Positions 28,905 to 37,839 of a stretch of DNA of 64,000 bases are shown here, piece by piece. Location: NCBI RefSeq assembly GCF_000739655.1, contig NZ_BATR01000075.1, positions 62,001 through 126,000 on the forward strand, written 5' to 3'. Under the pieces are notes generated by a model, which was not told where the DNA came from, did not search any database, and worked only from the letters and a program-made list of their open reading frames with translations. Source of the DNA: Verrucomicrobium sp. BvORR106. Its GTDB lineage: Bacteria; Verrucomicrobiota; Verrucomicrobiia; Verrucomicrobiales; Verrucomicrobiaceae. Within the stretch, counting starts at the first letter, position 1. Each line of letters starts with the position of its first letter. The position numbers were made by a program, and so were the translations under genes.

Positions 28905-31900
28905 TGAGAGGGGCGCTGGCGAATCCGTATGTGGGGCTGCGTCCGTTCGAGGAGAAGGATGCCCGCTACTTCTTCGGCCGGGATGGCCAGGTGGACCCGA
29001 TGGTGGACCTCCTGGCGGCGAACCGTTTCCTGGGGGTGGTGGGGGTCTCGGGCAGTGGCAAGTCTTCCCTGGTGCGGGCGGGCCTGCTGCCGGCGCTGCA
29101 TGCAGGGGGGCTGCCCACGGGGCAGCGGGAGTGGGTGGTGGTGGACATGAAGCCGCGCAGCCAGCCGATCCGGAATCTGGCAGAGGCCCTGGCGCGGTCT
29201 GCCGTGCTGGAGGGGGCACCGGAGGAGCTGGGCTCCCGTGAGGATTATGCGGAGGCGGCCCTGCGGCACAGCTCTGCGGGGCTGGCGGCTCTGGCTGGCC
29301 AGCCGCTGACAGGAGAGCGGGCGAACGCGTACAGCCTGCTGGTGCTGGTGGATCAGTTCGAGGAAATCTTCCGGTTTGCGCGTTTGGGATCTGCCGATGA
29401 GGCGGACCAGTTCATTCAGTTGCTGTTATCCGCGGCCGACCAGCGGTTGGTGCCGGTGTATGTGGTGCTGACGATGCGCTCGGACTTCTTGGGCGATTGT
29501 GCCAGGTTCCGTGGGCTGCCGGAGCACCTGAACCGCAGCCAGTACATCATTCCGCGCCTGGAGCGCAAGGACCTGCGGGCGGCCATCGAGGGGCCGGCGC
29601 GGCTGGCCGGGATGGAGGTTGACCCTGCCCTGGTGACGCGCTTGCTCAATGATCTGGGGGAGGAGCCGAACCGCCTGCCGCTGCTGCAACATGCGCTGCG
29701 GCGGCTGTGGGATCGCTGGGAGAAAGACGGGAAGGCGTGCCGGGTCGAGGGGTGTGAGGGCAGATCGGCGGAGGCGATGCCGCTCAGTTTGTATGTGGAG
29801 GAGGTGGGGACTCTGGACGGGGATGTGGAGGCGGCAGAGGAACTGAAGCTGCATGGAGCCCTGCACCGACATGCGCAGGAGGTGTATGAGAGCCTGCCTG
29901 ATGAGGCTTCGAGGAGTGAAGTGGAACAGCTGTTCAAGGCCCTGACGGAACTGGCACCCGACAACCGGCCGATCCGGCGCCCGGAGACAGCGCAGCGGCT
30001 GGCGGCGTTGCTTTGGCCTTCCTTGTCCGGGGAAGAGGCTCTTCAGAATCTAACGCTGCTAACCCTGCCATTCCGTGTGGAGCAGGCGGGCTTTCTGACG
30101 CCTGCATCGCCGCCAGTGGAGCTGGAATCGGAGACGTCCCTAGACATTTCTCATGAGTCCCTCATCTCCCACTGGGGCACGCTCAAGCACTGGGTGCGCG
30201 AGGAGGCTGAGGATGCGAGACAACTACGCCGGGTGCTGGATGATGCGGAGCGCGGCATGCGCTATGATGATGCCCAACTCGAAAAACTGGCAGCATGGTG
30301 GGATCGCAGATGCCCGGATCAGGCGTGGGCGGAGCGCTATGTGCCTGGGCAGTGGGACAAGGTGGAGGGGTTCTATCGTGAGGAACAGGATGCAGCGGGG
30401 CGGCGGGCTATTGACCGAAAAAACGCTGAAGACAGGGCCATTCGCGATGCCACCAGAGTGCGGCATGCGGTCATAGGAGTCGTCGTCCTGTTGGCGACCG
30501 CTTTTGCTGTGTCTACCTGGTACTTTAAGGAAGCTAAAGAGGCGGCAGTGATTGCTAAGAAGGCTGCGGAGGATGCCAATCTGGCGAAGGTGAAAGCACA
30601 AGACGCGTTGGCCTTGTCTTTTGTACGTACCATCGGACGAGGATTCTCATTCTCAATATCTGATGTGGAGTGGGATGCATTGTGGGAGCTCGCGACGCTG
30701 GATGGCAATAATGAAATTGTTCGGGTCAAGGTGCAGAATGCATGGTTTCAGCCGGGCGGTACCCCGACTCTCGCTCAGGGCAATGAGTGGGCGGGCCTTA
30801 GAGCTGCCGTTGGGCTGGATAGAAGCAGGGTCTCTTGGCCGCGGATGGCAGATGCTGCAGTCACGTCTTTGATTGCGAGTGAGGGGGGCGAGTATGGAGG
30901 GAGCCAACAGGCTAAGATGGTCGGGCAGTTGGTGAAACGGATTGACTCCGCGGCATGCACCGCCCTGGCAGAGCAAATCCTTGCGGAGATGAAGACGGCC
31001 AGAATGGATCAGGTTGAACCCCGGCGCTTCATCCTAGGCGATGCTTTAGCAGCGTTGTTGGATCGAGTTGACGATTCGTCGGCAGGCAAGCTTGCGGACT
31101 CAGGGGTAGGTGTCTTGCTCGATAGCCTGAGGGCGTCTGGCGGCTTTGATGCAAATGCATTGTACTTTGATATTGGTGGATTGCGGCGTCTGTGTAGACG
31201 GCTCACCCCTGTCGAAGCGGAATCGCTTTTGAACCAGAAGTTGGTAGCACTTCGTGCAGAAAAGAACCTGGATTATATTTCGATCGGAGTTTATGTCACT
31301 TCTTTTGAAACATTGGCGGACCGGGTCAACAGTGAGTCTGGGAAAGGCAATCTGGTGGAAGGCGCAAATATTCTCGCTGAAGCAATTGAGAAAGTGGCGA
31401 TCAAAAGAGGAGTTCGGGTTAGTTCATTGCGCGAGATGATAAAAGGAATGTCCCAACATTTGAGTCCAGAGGTGGCGTTGAAGTTGTCAGAAGGGTTGTT
31501 CCCGATTCCAGATGGTTCGGCTAAGCCTTCGGGAATCAACTTAGTCGAGGATGCTGAGATGCTTGATTACCTTGTCTCAAGGCTGGATCCGCATGTTGCG
31601 GTGTCCATTTCGCACCGAGGAATCAACCATCTGGCCTCAGTGCTAGAGTTGAATCCGGATGCCTCAATTTTTACGGTTATTGGTGAGAGAGAGTGTTCGG
31701 CGTATCGAAAGCTGATTCAGCGGGCTGAAACGTCAATGGTGCGAGATACAGCCGAACGAGTGCTTAAATTGCTGGAGACCCAAGATGAAATGTTGCCAGA
31801 GCGGCTAGATGCACTGGTTGATTTTCTCGATCTGCTTCAGGCTAGACTGGATACTGATTCGGTGAAGGTGTTGATGACTCGGTTGGCTAATCTAGTGGAG

Positions 31901-32872
31901 GATCCGCATGGCTCAGATATCAAGCGAATTGCACCAATCGCCAAGGCACTGTCGTCCATGGGGAAGCGAGTGGAGCTAAATGATCGAATCTCTATTTTGC
32001 AGCGGGTGGCAGATCAAATGAAGGATGTCATGACTGGACAGCGGATAGCCAAGGTCGATGACTTGGTGGGGTTGGCACGATCGCTTAGGGCCGTGGCTGA
32101 ATGTAGCAGAGGGCGGATTCCTGAGTCACAGTTTCAGCAATCGGCAGAAGGGTTGCTTTCAGCCATGACAAGCTCGCAGAGTATTGACGAAATGAGGGTG
32201 TCGGAGTTTGGGAGAGCTGTTGCCGAGCTAGCCGGCTTGTTGGAATCTACTGTGGCAAATAGGTTGCGGATAGGCGCGGCGGAGAAGCTTGTTCAGCATA
32301 TGGATCCGACATCAAAGAGAAAGGGTGACCGGCTCGCCCCTCTCGGCTCTGCGTTGTTGGCCACGATGGAAGGAATGGATGAGGAGACAGCTGAACTATT
32401 TGCTCAGAAAGGTTGGAATCGGCTGGTAGGTCAAAACGATTCGGAGTGCCGGGCGCTCATGGCAGGCTTTGCCAGACGCTTGCCCGGTGGTTTAATCATG
32501 TATCGTGAATTCGCCCTTGAATGGTCCTTCGAGGAATCAGTTCCTGAAATGGAGGTCGATTCCTCGGGAAAACAAGAGGAACCGGAGAGACGCAGGGACG
32601 TGCGGTTGTTGTGCGAGCAAATGGACACTGAGACGCTGGTGGACATGCTGAAATGGCCGAGCTGTGGTGGGGAGAAACAGAAAATTGTGTTGAAGGTGCT
32701 GGAGCAACGGCTGGGCGCTGAGTTCAACGGGGACGTCTGGAAGTTCGTGGAAAAGGCACCGGGGCTGGGGATCAAGAATCTTGAGCGTCCGCCCCGCAGG
32801 CCGGATCCTCGAAAGCATTTGCTCGGTGCCGCCGGGCCAGTCGACGGCATCCAGATGGAAGGCGGTCAGTAG
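28904..32872 (+). CDS. nSTAND NTPase - transmembrane - long alpha-helical sensor protein
   Basis: A 1322-residue protein from ATG 28904; a GTG one codon upstream is also in frame. NTPase: NPYVGLRPF lead-in, Walker A GVSGSGKSS (47-55), Walker B LLVLVDQFEEI (145-155). A transmembrane span lies at about 521-541, followed by about 770 residues of mostly helical sequence. The start of this region (RTIGR, LWELA) and its end (EFNGDVWKFVEKA) are shared with the TIR-nSTAND protein at 37840-41913. The helical part (about 31000-32560) is visibly AT-richer than the NTPase part. Coupled to the preceding TIR gene by a TGATG overlap. Proposed role: membrane-associated sensor NTPase that activates the TIR partner. 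Confidence 0.9.
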   Translation: MRGALANPYVGLRPFEEKDARYFFGRDGQVDPMVDLLAANRFLGVVGVSGSGKSSLVRAGLLPALHAGGLPTGQREWVVVDMKPRSQPIRNLAEALARSAVLEGAPEELGSREDYAEAALRHSSAGLAALAGQPLTGERANAYSLLVLVDQFEEIFRFARLGSADEADQFIQLLLSAADQRLVPVYVVLTMRSDFLGDCARFRGLPEHLNRSQYIIPRLERKDLRAAIEGPARLAGMEVDPALVTRLLNDLGEEPNRLPLLQHALRRLWDRWEKDGKACRVEGCEGRSAEAMPLSLYVEEVGTLDGDVEAAEELKLHGALHRHAQEVYESLPDEASRSEVEQLFKALTELAPDNRPIRRPETAQRLAALLWPSLSGEEALQNLTLLTLPFRVEQAGFLTPASPPVELESETSLDISHESLISHWGTLKHWVREEAEDARQLRRVLDDAERGMRYDDAQLEKLAAWWDRRCPDQAWAERYVPGQWDKVEGFYREEQDAAGRRAIDRKNAEDRAIRDATRVRHAVIGVVVLLATAFAVSTWYFKEAKEAAVIAKKAAEDANLAKVKAQDALALSFVRTIGRGFSFSISDVEWDALWELATLDGNNEIVRVKVQNAWFQPGGTPTLAQGNEWAGLRAAVGLDRSRVSWPRMADAAVTSLIASEGGEYGGSQQAKMVGQLVKRIDSAACTALAEQILAEMKTARMDQVEPRRFILGDALAALLDRVDDSSAGKLADSGVGVLLDSLRASGGFDANALYFDIGGLRRLCRRLTPVEAESLLNQKLVALRAEKNLDYISIGVYVTSFETLADRVNSESGKGNLVEGANILAEAIEKVAIKRGVRVSSLREMIKGMSQHLSPEVALKLSEGLFPIPDGSAKPSGINLVEDAEMLDYLVSRLDPHVAVSISHRGINHLASVLELNPDASIFTVIGERECSAYRKLIQRAETSMVRDTAERVLKLLETQDEMLPERLDALVDFLDLLQARLDTDSVKVLMTRLANLVEDPHGSDIKRIAPIAKALSSMGKRVELNDRISILQRVADQMKDVMTGQRIAKVDDLVGLARSLRAVAECSRGRIPESQFQQSAEGLLSAMTSSQSIDEMRVSEFGRAVAELAGLLESTVANRLRIGAAEKLVQHMDPTSKRKGDRLAPLGSALLATMEGMDEETAELFAQKGWNRLVGQNDSECRALMAGFARRLPGGLIMYREFALEWSFEESVPEMEVDSSGKQEEPERRRDVRLLCEQMDTETLVDMLKWPSCGGEKQKIVLKVLEQRLGAEFNGDVWKFVEKAPGLGIKNLERPPRRPDPRKHLLGAAGPVDGIQMEGGQ

Positions 32873-32898
32873 GGTGGATGTGCAGGGGTTGCATCTGT

Positions 32899-32925
32899 AA
32901 GCCCGATGTCACGTTCTGCGGGCTT
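32899..32925 (+). terminator. Candidate stem-loop after the nSTAND gene
   Basis: A perfect 7-bp stem (AAGCCCG / CGGGCTT) with a 13-base loop lies 27 bp past the nSTAND stop. It has no U-tract, so intrinsic termination is uncertain; the position is its main support. Confidence 0.35.
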
Positions 32926-33303
32926 CACGGTGTCATCAGAATGTGTGGAGGAAATGCCACAATGAAGCAGTGACTTTTTCCCATGAGGTGACGAACAGTT
33001 GTTTGCCTTCAGTGTGAGGTTCCACGCGATGAGACTTAACCTGTCAGTTACTCCAAGGATCGAGAGAGCGTGAGGCAGAGGCGCGGTGTGGCGGTGGAGA
33101 TGGAGGAGGAACTTCTCTATCTCTATCGGGGACATCTGCGTGGCAGGCTGCCCGTGCGTGCTTTCTCGCTCTGAAGTTTGAGCGTCGTGATAAGAACCGG
33201 AGAGTTTCCCCGTCTAAGTATTTATGCGATATGCATGCTAACGTTGCAGCATTGAGGATCACTCGAGCGGCGGTGATTTTGATGATGGTAGTCTGGCCAG
33301 GGG

Positions 33304-33649
33304 GCGGCTGAGGAGGCGGCGGTTTCCTGGACGGGTGCGGTCGACAACCTCACGTGGAACACTGCGGCCAACTGGTCTGGCAACGCGGTCCCTGCCACCG
33401 GTGATGATGTGACGATCAGCAGCGGGGCTGGCGCGACGCTGGTGCGGAACAGCACCGCGGTGCGGGTGAAGATCCTGAATACCGTATCCAGAGGATCTCG
33501 TCACCTGGCTGCCGCTGCCTGATGCTCCGCACAACACCGGGACAATTGACGGATATGGTGGACAAGCCCCGCCGGTTCTGCCGACTGATCCGCACTTCGA
33601 AACCGTGATCAATGAGCGGGCCCGGGCGGGTATGCGCTGGAACGTCTAA
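33304..33649 (+). pseudogene. Remnants of an autotransporter-type passenger protein and a second C-terminal fragment
   Basis: Frame 33304-33522 reads VSWTGAVDN, then WNTAANWSGNAVP and TGDDVTIS, the beginning of the beta-strand repeat passenger proteins frequent in Verrucomicrobia and relatives. It has no start codon or signal peptide. At about 33480 the readable sequence shifts frame: 33482-33649 encodes PYPEDLVTWLPLPDAP and ends in RAGMRWNV and a stop, a different protein's C-terminus that I do not recognise. Both are fragments, presumably joined by deletion. Confidence 0.5.
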
Positions 33650-33739
33650 CCACAGAGGTCACGGAGTTTCACAGAGGGTTTATGCATCTTGAAACTGTGG
33701 CCAAGGCGACCTCTGTGAAGCTTTGCGACCTCCGTGGTT
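33648..33739. repeat. Large imperfect palindrome (REP/MITE-like)
   Basis: The arms at 33648-33677 and 33710-33739 are 30 bp each and match at 25 positions when one is reverse-complemented; the loop is 32 bp. The arms carry the CACAGAGG / CCTCTGTG core seen in many dispersed bacterial palindromes. No second copy was noticed in this window. It starts at the stop codon of the preceding gene fragment, as such elements often do. Confidence 0.6.
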
Positions 33740-33907
33740 GGATCGGCGAACCACCTGAACCAAGCCCGGAAACACGGCAATCTTCTGGTGCCGTAGGCGG
33801 CGGTGCCATCGTTTCTGAGCCCTGACAGTCGGCTCCTAGCCCTGGAGCGGATTATGTCGCCAGCGGGAACAGGTTAATGGAATGTGTCGCAAAAAGACGT
33901 CATTTGA

Positions 33908-33984
33908 GACATGTTCTTGGGAGGTGCTCCCTCAAGCGACACGATGCGAGAACATGTCGCGGAAACGTGATTTTTCAATCACGT
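33908..33984. repeat. Two short inverted repeats
   Basis: GACATGTTCT (33908-33917) is the exact reverse complement of AGAACATGTC (33949-33958). Immediately after, ACGTGATT (33965-33972) and AATCACGT (33977-33984) form a perfect 8-bp hairpin with a 4-base loop. They lie about 110 bp before the convergent end of the DUF262 gene; function unknown. Confidence 0.45.
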
Positions 33985-34096
33985 CTTGTTGGCAAGGGGA
34001 TAGCCCGCCTTCCCTACCCGCCTCCTTCGCAGCGGTTCCATGGGCTCAGCCTGCCTCCAGACCTCGCTCATGGAGCTTGTACATCGGTCAGTGTTT

Positions 34097-35932
34097 CTAT
34101 TCCCCATTCCAGATCACTTCGCAGATCCGTTGCACCAGCCTCTGTCTCTCATCAATGTCCGCCTTGGCGTACTTGAGGTGCGGCTTGAACTGGAGACCCA
34201 AGCGACCCGCCATTCCCACAAAGTTGGGGTTGTTCTGGTAACAGCTCGGGTGCAGGGACTTCGCCAGCAGGTTTTCCTTCAGGTAGTGATCCACCTTCGT
34301 CGCATAGGGCATCGCTCCGTAGGACTGGTTGGTGCCTTGCGGCAGCAACACCAGGTCGCCGATCCGGTTGCGGTAGGTGTCAAACTCGTGCTGCTGCTCA
34401 AATTCGTCCCTGTGCTCCTCAAACTTGTTCGCCCAGATGTGCTCCACCTGGTAAGGCTTCGTGCCCGGACTGATGAAATAAGTAGTGAAGCTCGTGGACG
34501 CTCCCGACTGCTGCTCAATGTAGCCGGTGATGCGTGAGAGCAGAAACTTCACGAAATACCCGTTCATGGCATGCAGCCTGAAGTTGGCGAGCCCGTCCCA
34601 CGACTCCTCCATCTCTTCCAGCTTTTTGCGCAGAGTGGCTTTGAGTGTTTCAAGGTCCTTCCCGCGCAATTCCTTGACCAGCGAGTACATGGTGTAGCGG
34701 ATGGAGCTCGCGCCAAACTTGCGGAAGTTCACCGCCCGTCGTACCGCAAAGGCTTCCAAGTAGCGGGCCACTGCATTGATCTTCTGCCGCACTACCTCTG
34801 CGGGATCCGTGGACTTGAGGGGGGACAGCATCAGCGGATAACACAGGGAGTCCGCCACACCCCACTGGTAGTGGTAAAACACGTGCTCCCAGCCTGGCAT
34901 TTCCTGGCGTTGCGCCTGGAGGATCTGCAGGTGCGCATGCAGGTAGAACTTCATCTCCACATGCACAAATCGGTGAAAGTCCTCAGGCGCATCCGCACTC
35001 AGCCCGGCCTTGTCGAGATTGTCGCGAAACCAGCTGTGGAACTTCGTGCCGATCTTTTCGAAATCTTCGTTGGAAGATCCGGCCTTGCCCTGCCGGATGG
35101 TATCCGCGTACTGGCTGCGCAGCCATGCCTGGAAAAATGTCTGGTCCTCCTCACTGTTTTGCGTATGCAGCTCCTGGATGGATGCCTTCCAGAACCGGTT
35201 CGCCTTTTCCCGATCCTTGGTGTCAGCGAAGCGGGAGAGGACATAACCCTTGAGCATCTCCGTGGCATTGAGGTTTTTTCCGCGGTCGTTCATCGCCTCA
35301 AAGATGGTGTAGGCGTTGTCGTCCGAGTAGGCGGTGATCTCCACCAGCACGACGTTGTACTTCAGCCAGTCCAGGAAGTAGGGGAATGCCTTGCCCTTCA
35401 ACTCGTCGGGAAAGGCCTCGGCAATGTCCGTATAGCGCAGGGCCATGGTGCGGGTGGACTCGTCGTCTTCCTCTCTCACCTCGTAGCTGCCCGTGAGGAA
35501 GAGTTTCTCAAGGCAGGGCCTGCGTTCCTCCACCTGAATGTTGAATGACTTCTGTCCGTACTTCTCTGAGAAGATCAAGGGTTCGATGGACTCCTTGCCG
35601 CCCAGCTCCTTTTGCAGGTTGTTGAGGAAGATGAGGAACAGCGTAAGCGACGTCAGTCTTTGCTGACCGTCGATGATGCTTTTCATCCCGTCCTTGCTGC
35701 TTACGACGAAGGGGCCAAGGTAGTAATTCGTATAGTGCTCCACGGCAGCCCGCGGGTCTCCCTCAGTATAGGCATCGAGGAAGGTGGATGAGAGGTCTGT
35801 GACGAGCTGCGCAATGTGCTTCTGCTCCCAGGAGTACTCGCGCTGGAAGTAATCCACCGTGTACTTCCGCTCGTTCAGCACGTCGAAGATCTTGCGGTCA
35901 TCCGCGTCTATCTTGTGGTTCTCTTTGCTCAT
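34097..35932 (-). CDS. DUF262 / DUF1524 (GmrSD-like) protein
   Basis: A 611-residue protein. The N-terminal DUF262 (ParB/Srx-like) domain has YFQREYSWE and the hallmark IIDGQQRLTSL (DGQQR at 88-92). Near the C-terminus, YQVEHIWANK followed by NRIGDLVLLP matches the HNH-type DUF1524 pattern (about 495-550). Both halves of GmrS/GmrD-type modification-dependent restriction enzymes are thus fused in one chain. Members restrict phage with modified DNA; the nucleotide requirement and target of this one are unknown. The start is ATG 35932, 28 bp after the DUF429 gene on the same strand, so probably one operon. Confidence 0.85.
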   Translation of the reverse strand: MSKENHKIDADDRKIFDVLNERKYTVDYFQREYSWEQKHIAQLVTDLSSTFLDAYTEGDPRAAVEHYTNYYLGPFVVSSKDGMKSIIDGQQRLTSLTLFLIFLNNLQKELGGKESIEPLIFSEKYGQKSFNIQVEERRPCLEKLFLTGSYEVREEDDESTRTMALRYTDIAEAFPDELKGKAFPYFLDWLKYNVVLVEITAYSDDNAYTIFEAMNDRGKNLNATEMLKGYVLSRFADTKDREKANRFWKASIQELHTQNSEEDQTFFQAWLRSQYADTIRQGKAGSSNEDFEKIGTKFHSWFRDNLDKAGLSADAPEDFHRFVHVEMKFYLHAHLQILQAQRQEMPGWEHVFYHYQWGVADSLCYPLMLSPLKSTDPAEVVRQKINAVARYLEAFAVRRAVNFRKFGASSIRYTMYSLVKELRGKDLETLKATLRKKLEEMEESWDGLANFRLHAMNGYFVKFLLSRITGYIEQQSGASTSFTTYFISPGTKPYQVEHIWANKFEEHRDEFEQQHEFDTYRNRIGDLVLLPQGTNQSYGAMPYATKVDHYLKENLLAKSLHPSCYQNNPNFVGMAGRLGLQFKPHLKYAKADIDERQRLVQRICEVIWNGE

Positions 35933-35960
35933 GTAGGGTGGGGCCAGCCAGGGGCGGGCA

Positions 35961-36629
35961 TCATTTCAACCGGGTGGGCACAATGATCAAGCCGGATTCC
36001 ACGGTGCCCAATGGCAAACACTCCCACTCCAGGGCAGCATGGTGGGCCGTGAGGGCGCAAAGCGCGGCGTCCACAAGGTCGATGTTGGTGAGGTGGGTGA
36101 GGTTGATCCCCGCCTTCTCCAGCAGTGCGCGGCGTTGCGTGCGCTTCTGCCTGGCATCCGCATCTCCGCCCCTCAGGTGCCAGGTGATGGCATGGGGGTA
36201 CGTCTCAAAGCTGCATTGCTGCCCGCGTTTTGGTGTCGCGGTTGCCAGCGGGAAGGTGGGCCCGAGCGCCTGGTACAGCGCCTCGCCTTGTCGCATCCAT
36301 TCGAAGTTCCCTGTCGCGTGATTTACCGCCGTCTCCCGTTTCGGCGTGGCAAAGCACGTGATTCCCTTCTGCGCCAGCTCGCGCTCTGCAGGCCGGCAGC
36401 GGCCATCGGTGCTCCATCGGCAGGGAGCGTCCACGGCGATCATCTGGGCCCCGTGTCCCTGGCACCAGCTAACGATGCGTTCGAACAGATGGGTCCTGTC
36501 TTTCTCCTGCTCCTTGAATGAAGCATGATCCAGATACTTGCCATCTTTCAAGGCGACAGTGTGGAACCCCTTTCTGGTGCCACCCACATCGATGCCGACG
36601 ACGGTGGTGGAAGATGACTTTGCGTGCAT
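35961..36629 (-). CDS. DUF429 family protein (predicted RNase H-fold nuclease)
   Basis: A 222-residue protein. The opening VVGIDVGGTRKGFHTVAL and the internal MIAVDAPCRW carry the two acidic beta-strand motifs of DUF429 proteins. The later region with FETYPHA and DLVDAALCALTAH supplies further conserved acidic residues (D/E). The family is predicted to adopt an RNase H-like fold and act as a nuclease, although biochemical knowledge is thin. Encoded directly upstream of the DUF262/DUF1524 gene, it may be a partner nuclease or regulator. Cytoplasmic, with no signal peptide. Confidence 0.75.
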   Translation of the reverse strand: MHAKSSSTTVVGIDVGGTRKGFHTVALKDGKYLDHASFKEQEKDRTHLFERIVSWCQGHGAQMIAVDAPCRWSTDGRCRPAERELAQKGITCFATPKRETAVNHATGNFEWMRQGEALYQALGPTFPLATATPKRGQQCSFETYPHAITWHLRGGDADARQKRTQRRALLEKAGINLTHLTNIDLVDAALCALTAHHAALEWECLPLGTVESGLIIVPTRLK

Positions 36630-36855
36630 GGGGAATCAAAGTGTTGAGGAAGATGCCTGCCGCAACCGCCACTTCTAGATTCGATTGCAAAAAGTTGCGC
36701 GATGAGGAGCTTTTGCGCTTTCGACATTACCAAAATCCCAGGGTGTCTGACGAAGAGCCTCCTCTGTGGTTGAATCGCTAGGTGCTCAGGTCCGACGCCT
36801 CAAGTCACTAGGTTCCTGTCTGGGGATGCCCCAAACAATGTTTGTGCAACCGGGA

Positions 36856-36907
36856 TTGCAATGTGCTCGTATCGGCATAAAATATCTGTAATAACTTATT
36901 CGAGCAC
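36856..36907 (+). promoter_or_regulatory. Candidate promoter with overlapping inverted repeat upstream of stand-alone TIR gene
   Basis: TTGCAA (36856-36861) and TAAAAT (36878-36883) are separated by 16 bp, fitting a sigma-70-like promoter about 28 bp before the ATG. GTGCTCG (36863-36869) and CGAGCAC (36901-36907) are exact reverse complements flanking the -10 element, a plausible operator position. The repeat ends 3 bp before the start codon. Confidence 0.4.
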
Positions 36908-36910
36908 GCA

Positions 36911-37720
36911 ATGTACGCCGCCTATCAAATCAGCCAACTCCCGAAAGATGCGATGGAATTCGTCGAGACGGGGAGAAGTCGAAAAGAGAAAAAGTCAGCA
37001 TTGGTTCGTCCTCATCTGGACTCCTTTCTGACTCCAGAAGGCACAGTGGACGCTACCAAGATTATGGACGAGTGGTTCACCAACACGCCACATCATGTCT
37101 TCATCTCCCATGCCCGCGGCGACAAAAAAATAGCGTTGGCACTTTCAGAATGGTTGGAAAATAAGTTGGGCCTTACATCCTTCATTGATTCCACTTGCTG
37201 GGGGCATATGGACAATATCTTTGAAATGCTGGATGAGAAACTCGGTCCGCTGGGGAAGAGGCATGCTTCATACGAGAACGCCAGAAAAGCCGCCTCACAC
37301 ATTCACCTGATGCTCAGCACCTCATTGACCAAGATGATGAATCAATGTGAGTGCGTCTTTTTCCTGAATACATCGAACTCAATCAAGAGAGTTTCCGTTG
37401 AGAAAGCGGCCGGGGAGGCGGTTACCCATTCTCCGTGGCTTTTCCACGAGATTGCTATGCTTAAGCTTCTGGGGCGTCGGAAAAAGGAGGTTCATCGGAC
37501 CGAGATGAAGAATTTCTCAGAATCCGCAGGCTCAGCAAGTTTTTTAGATGTTCGCTATCCCGTTGACCTTAGTGGGATTCTAGAGCTGGGCGAGGCAGAA
37601 CTGGAGAAATGGAGTGCACAGTCGCGGATGAGCTTTGTGGAGTACTTCCGTGAGGGGAATAGGTCGCGGCATGCTCTTGACAAACTCTACGATATCAAGC
37701 AACCCTATCCCGGCGCTTAA
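36911..37720 (+). CDS. Stand-alone TIR-domain protein
   Basis: A 269-residue protein. About 60 N-terminal residues of unknown fold precede a TIR domain (HHVFISHARGDKK; FIDSTCW). The TIR has a long insertion between the BB-loop region and the last helices. The candidate catalytic glutamate is E180 in SPWLFHEIAML, four residues after W176. No TM, NTPase or repeat domain is present. It ends 120 bp from the convergent end of the TIR-nSTAND gene. It could be a free TIR effector or an accessory subunit. Its upstream region carries a promoter-like sequence with an inverted repeat. Confidence 0.75.
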   Translation: MYAAYQISQLPKDAMEFVETGRSRKEKKSALVRPHLDSFLTPEGTVDATKIMDEWFTNTPHHVFISHARGDKKIALALSEWLENKLGLTSFIDSTCWGHMDNIFEMLDEKLGPLGKRHASYENARKAASHIHLMLSTSLTKMMNQCECVFFLNTSNSIKRVSVEKAAGEAVTHSPWLFHEIAMLKLLGRRKKEVHRTEMKNFSESAGSASFLDVRYPVDLSGILELGEAELEKWSAQSRMSFVEYFREGNRSRHALDKLYDIKQPYPGA

Positions 37721-37736
37721 GGCCACTATCGCTTTC

Positions 37737-37761
37737 CCTCTTATGCCTTTTTGGCAAGAGG
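37737..37761. terminator. Candidate bidirectional hairpin between convergent genes
   Basis: CCTCTT (37737-37742) and GCC (37745-37747) pair with GGC and AAGAGG (37753-37761) around a TTTTT loop, with a two-base bulge on one side. It lies between convergent stops at 37720 and 37840. No downstream T-tract is seen. Confidence 0.35.
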
Positions 37762-37839
37762 CAATGGCCCATCCTCCATGCCCACCGTTCTCAAAGTGCG
37801 GTCATGAGTGGCAGTACGCCGTGCGGCTTCGTGAATGTT

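Larger units (their letters stand above)
32873..34096. other. Gene-poor decayed region
   Basis: About 1.2 kb without an intact gene. It holds two out-of-frame protein remnants (33304-33649), a large imperfect palindrome (33648-33739) and shorter inverted repeats (33908-33958; 33965-33984). The composition changes several times. It looks like an insertion or deletion scar between the nSTAND operon and the restriction-like pair. Confidence 0.55.

Noticed and set aside
34571-35548. 325-codon open frame opposite the DUF262 gene
   Set aside because: Antisense of a recognised gene; no motif and atypical composition.
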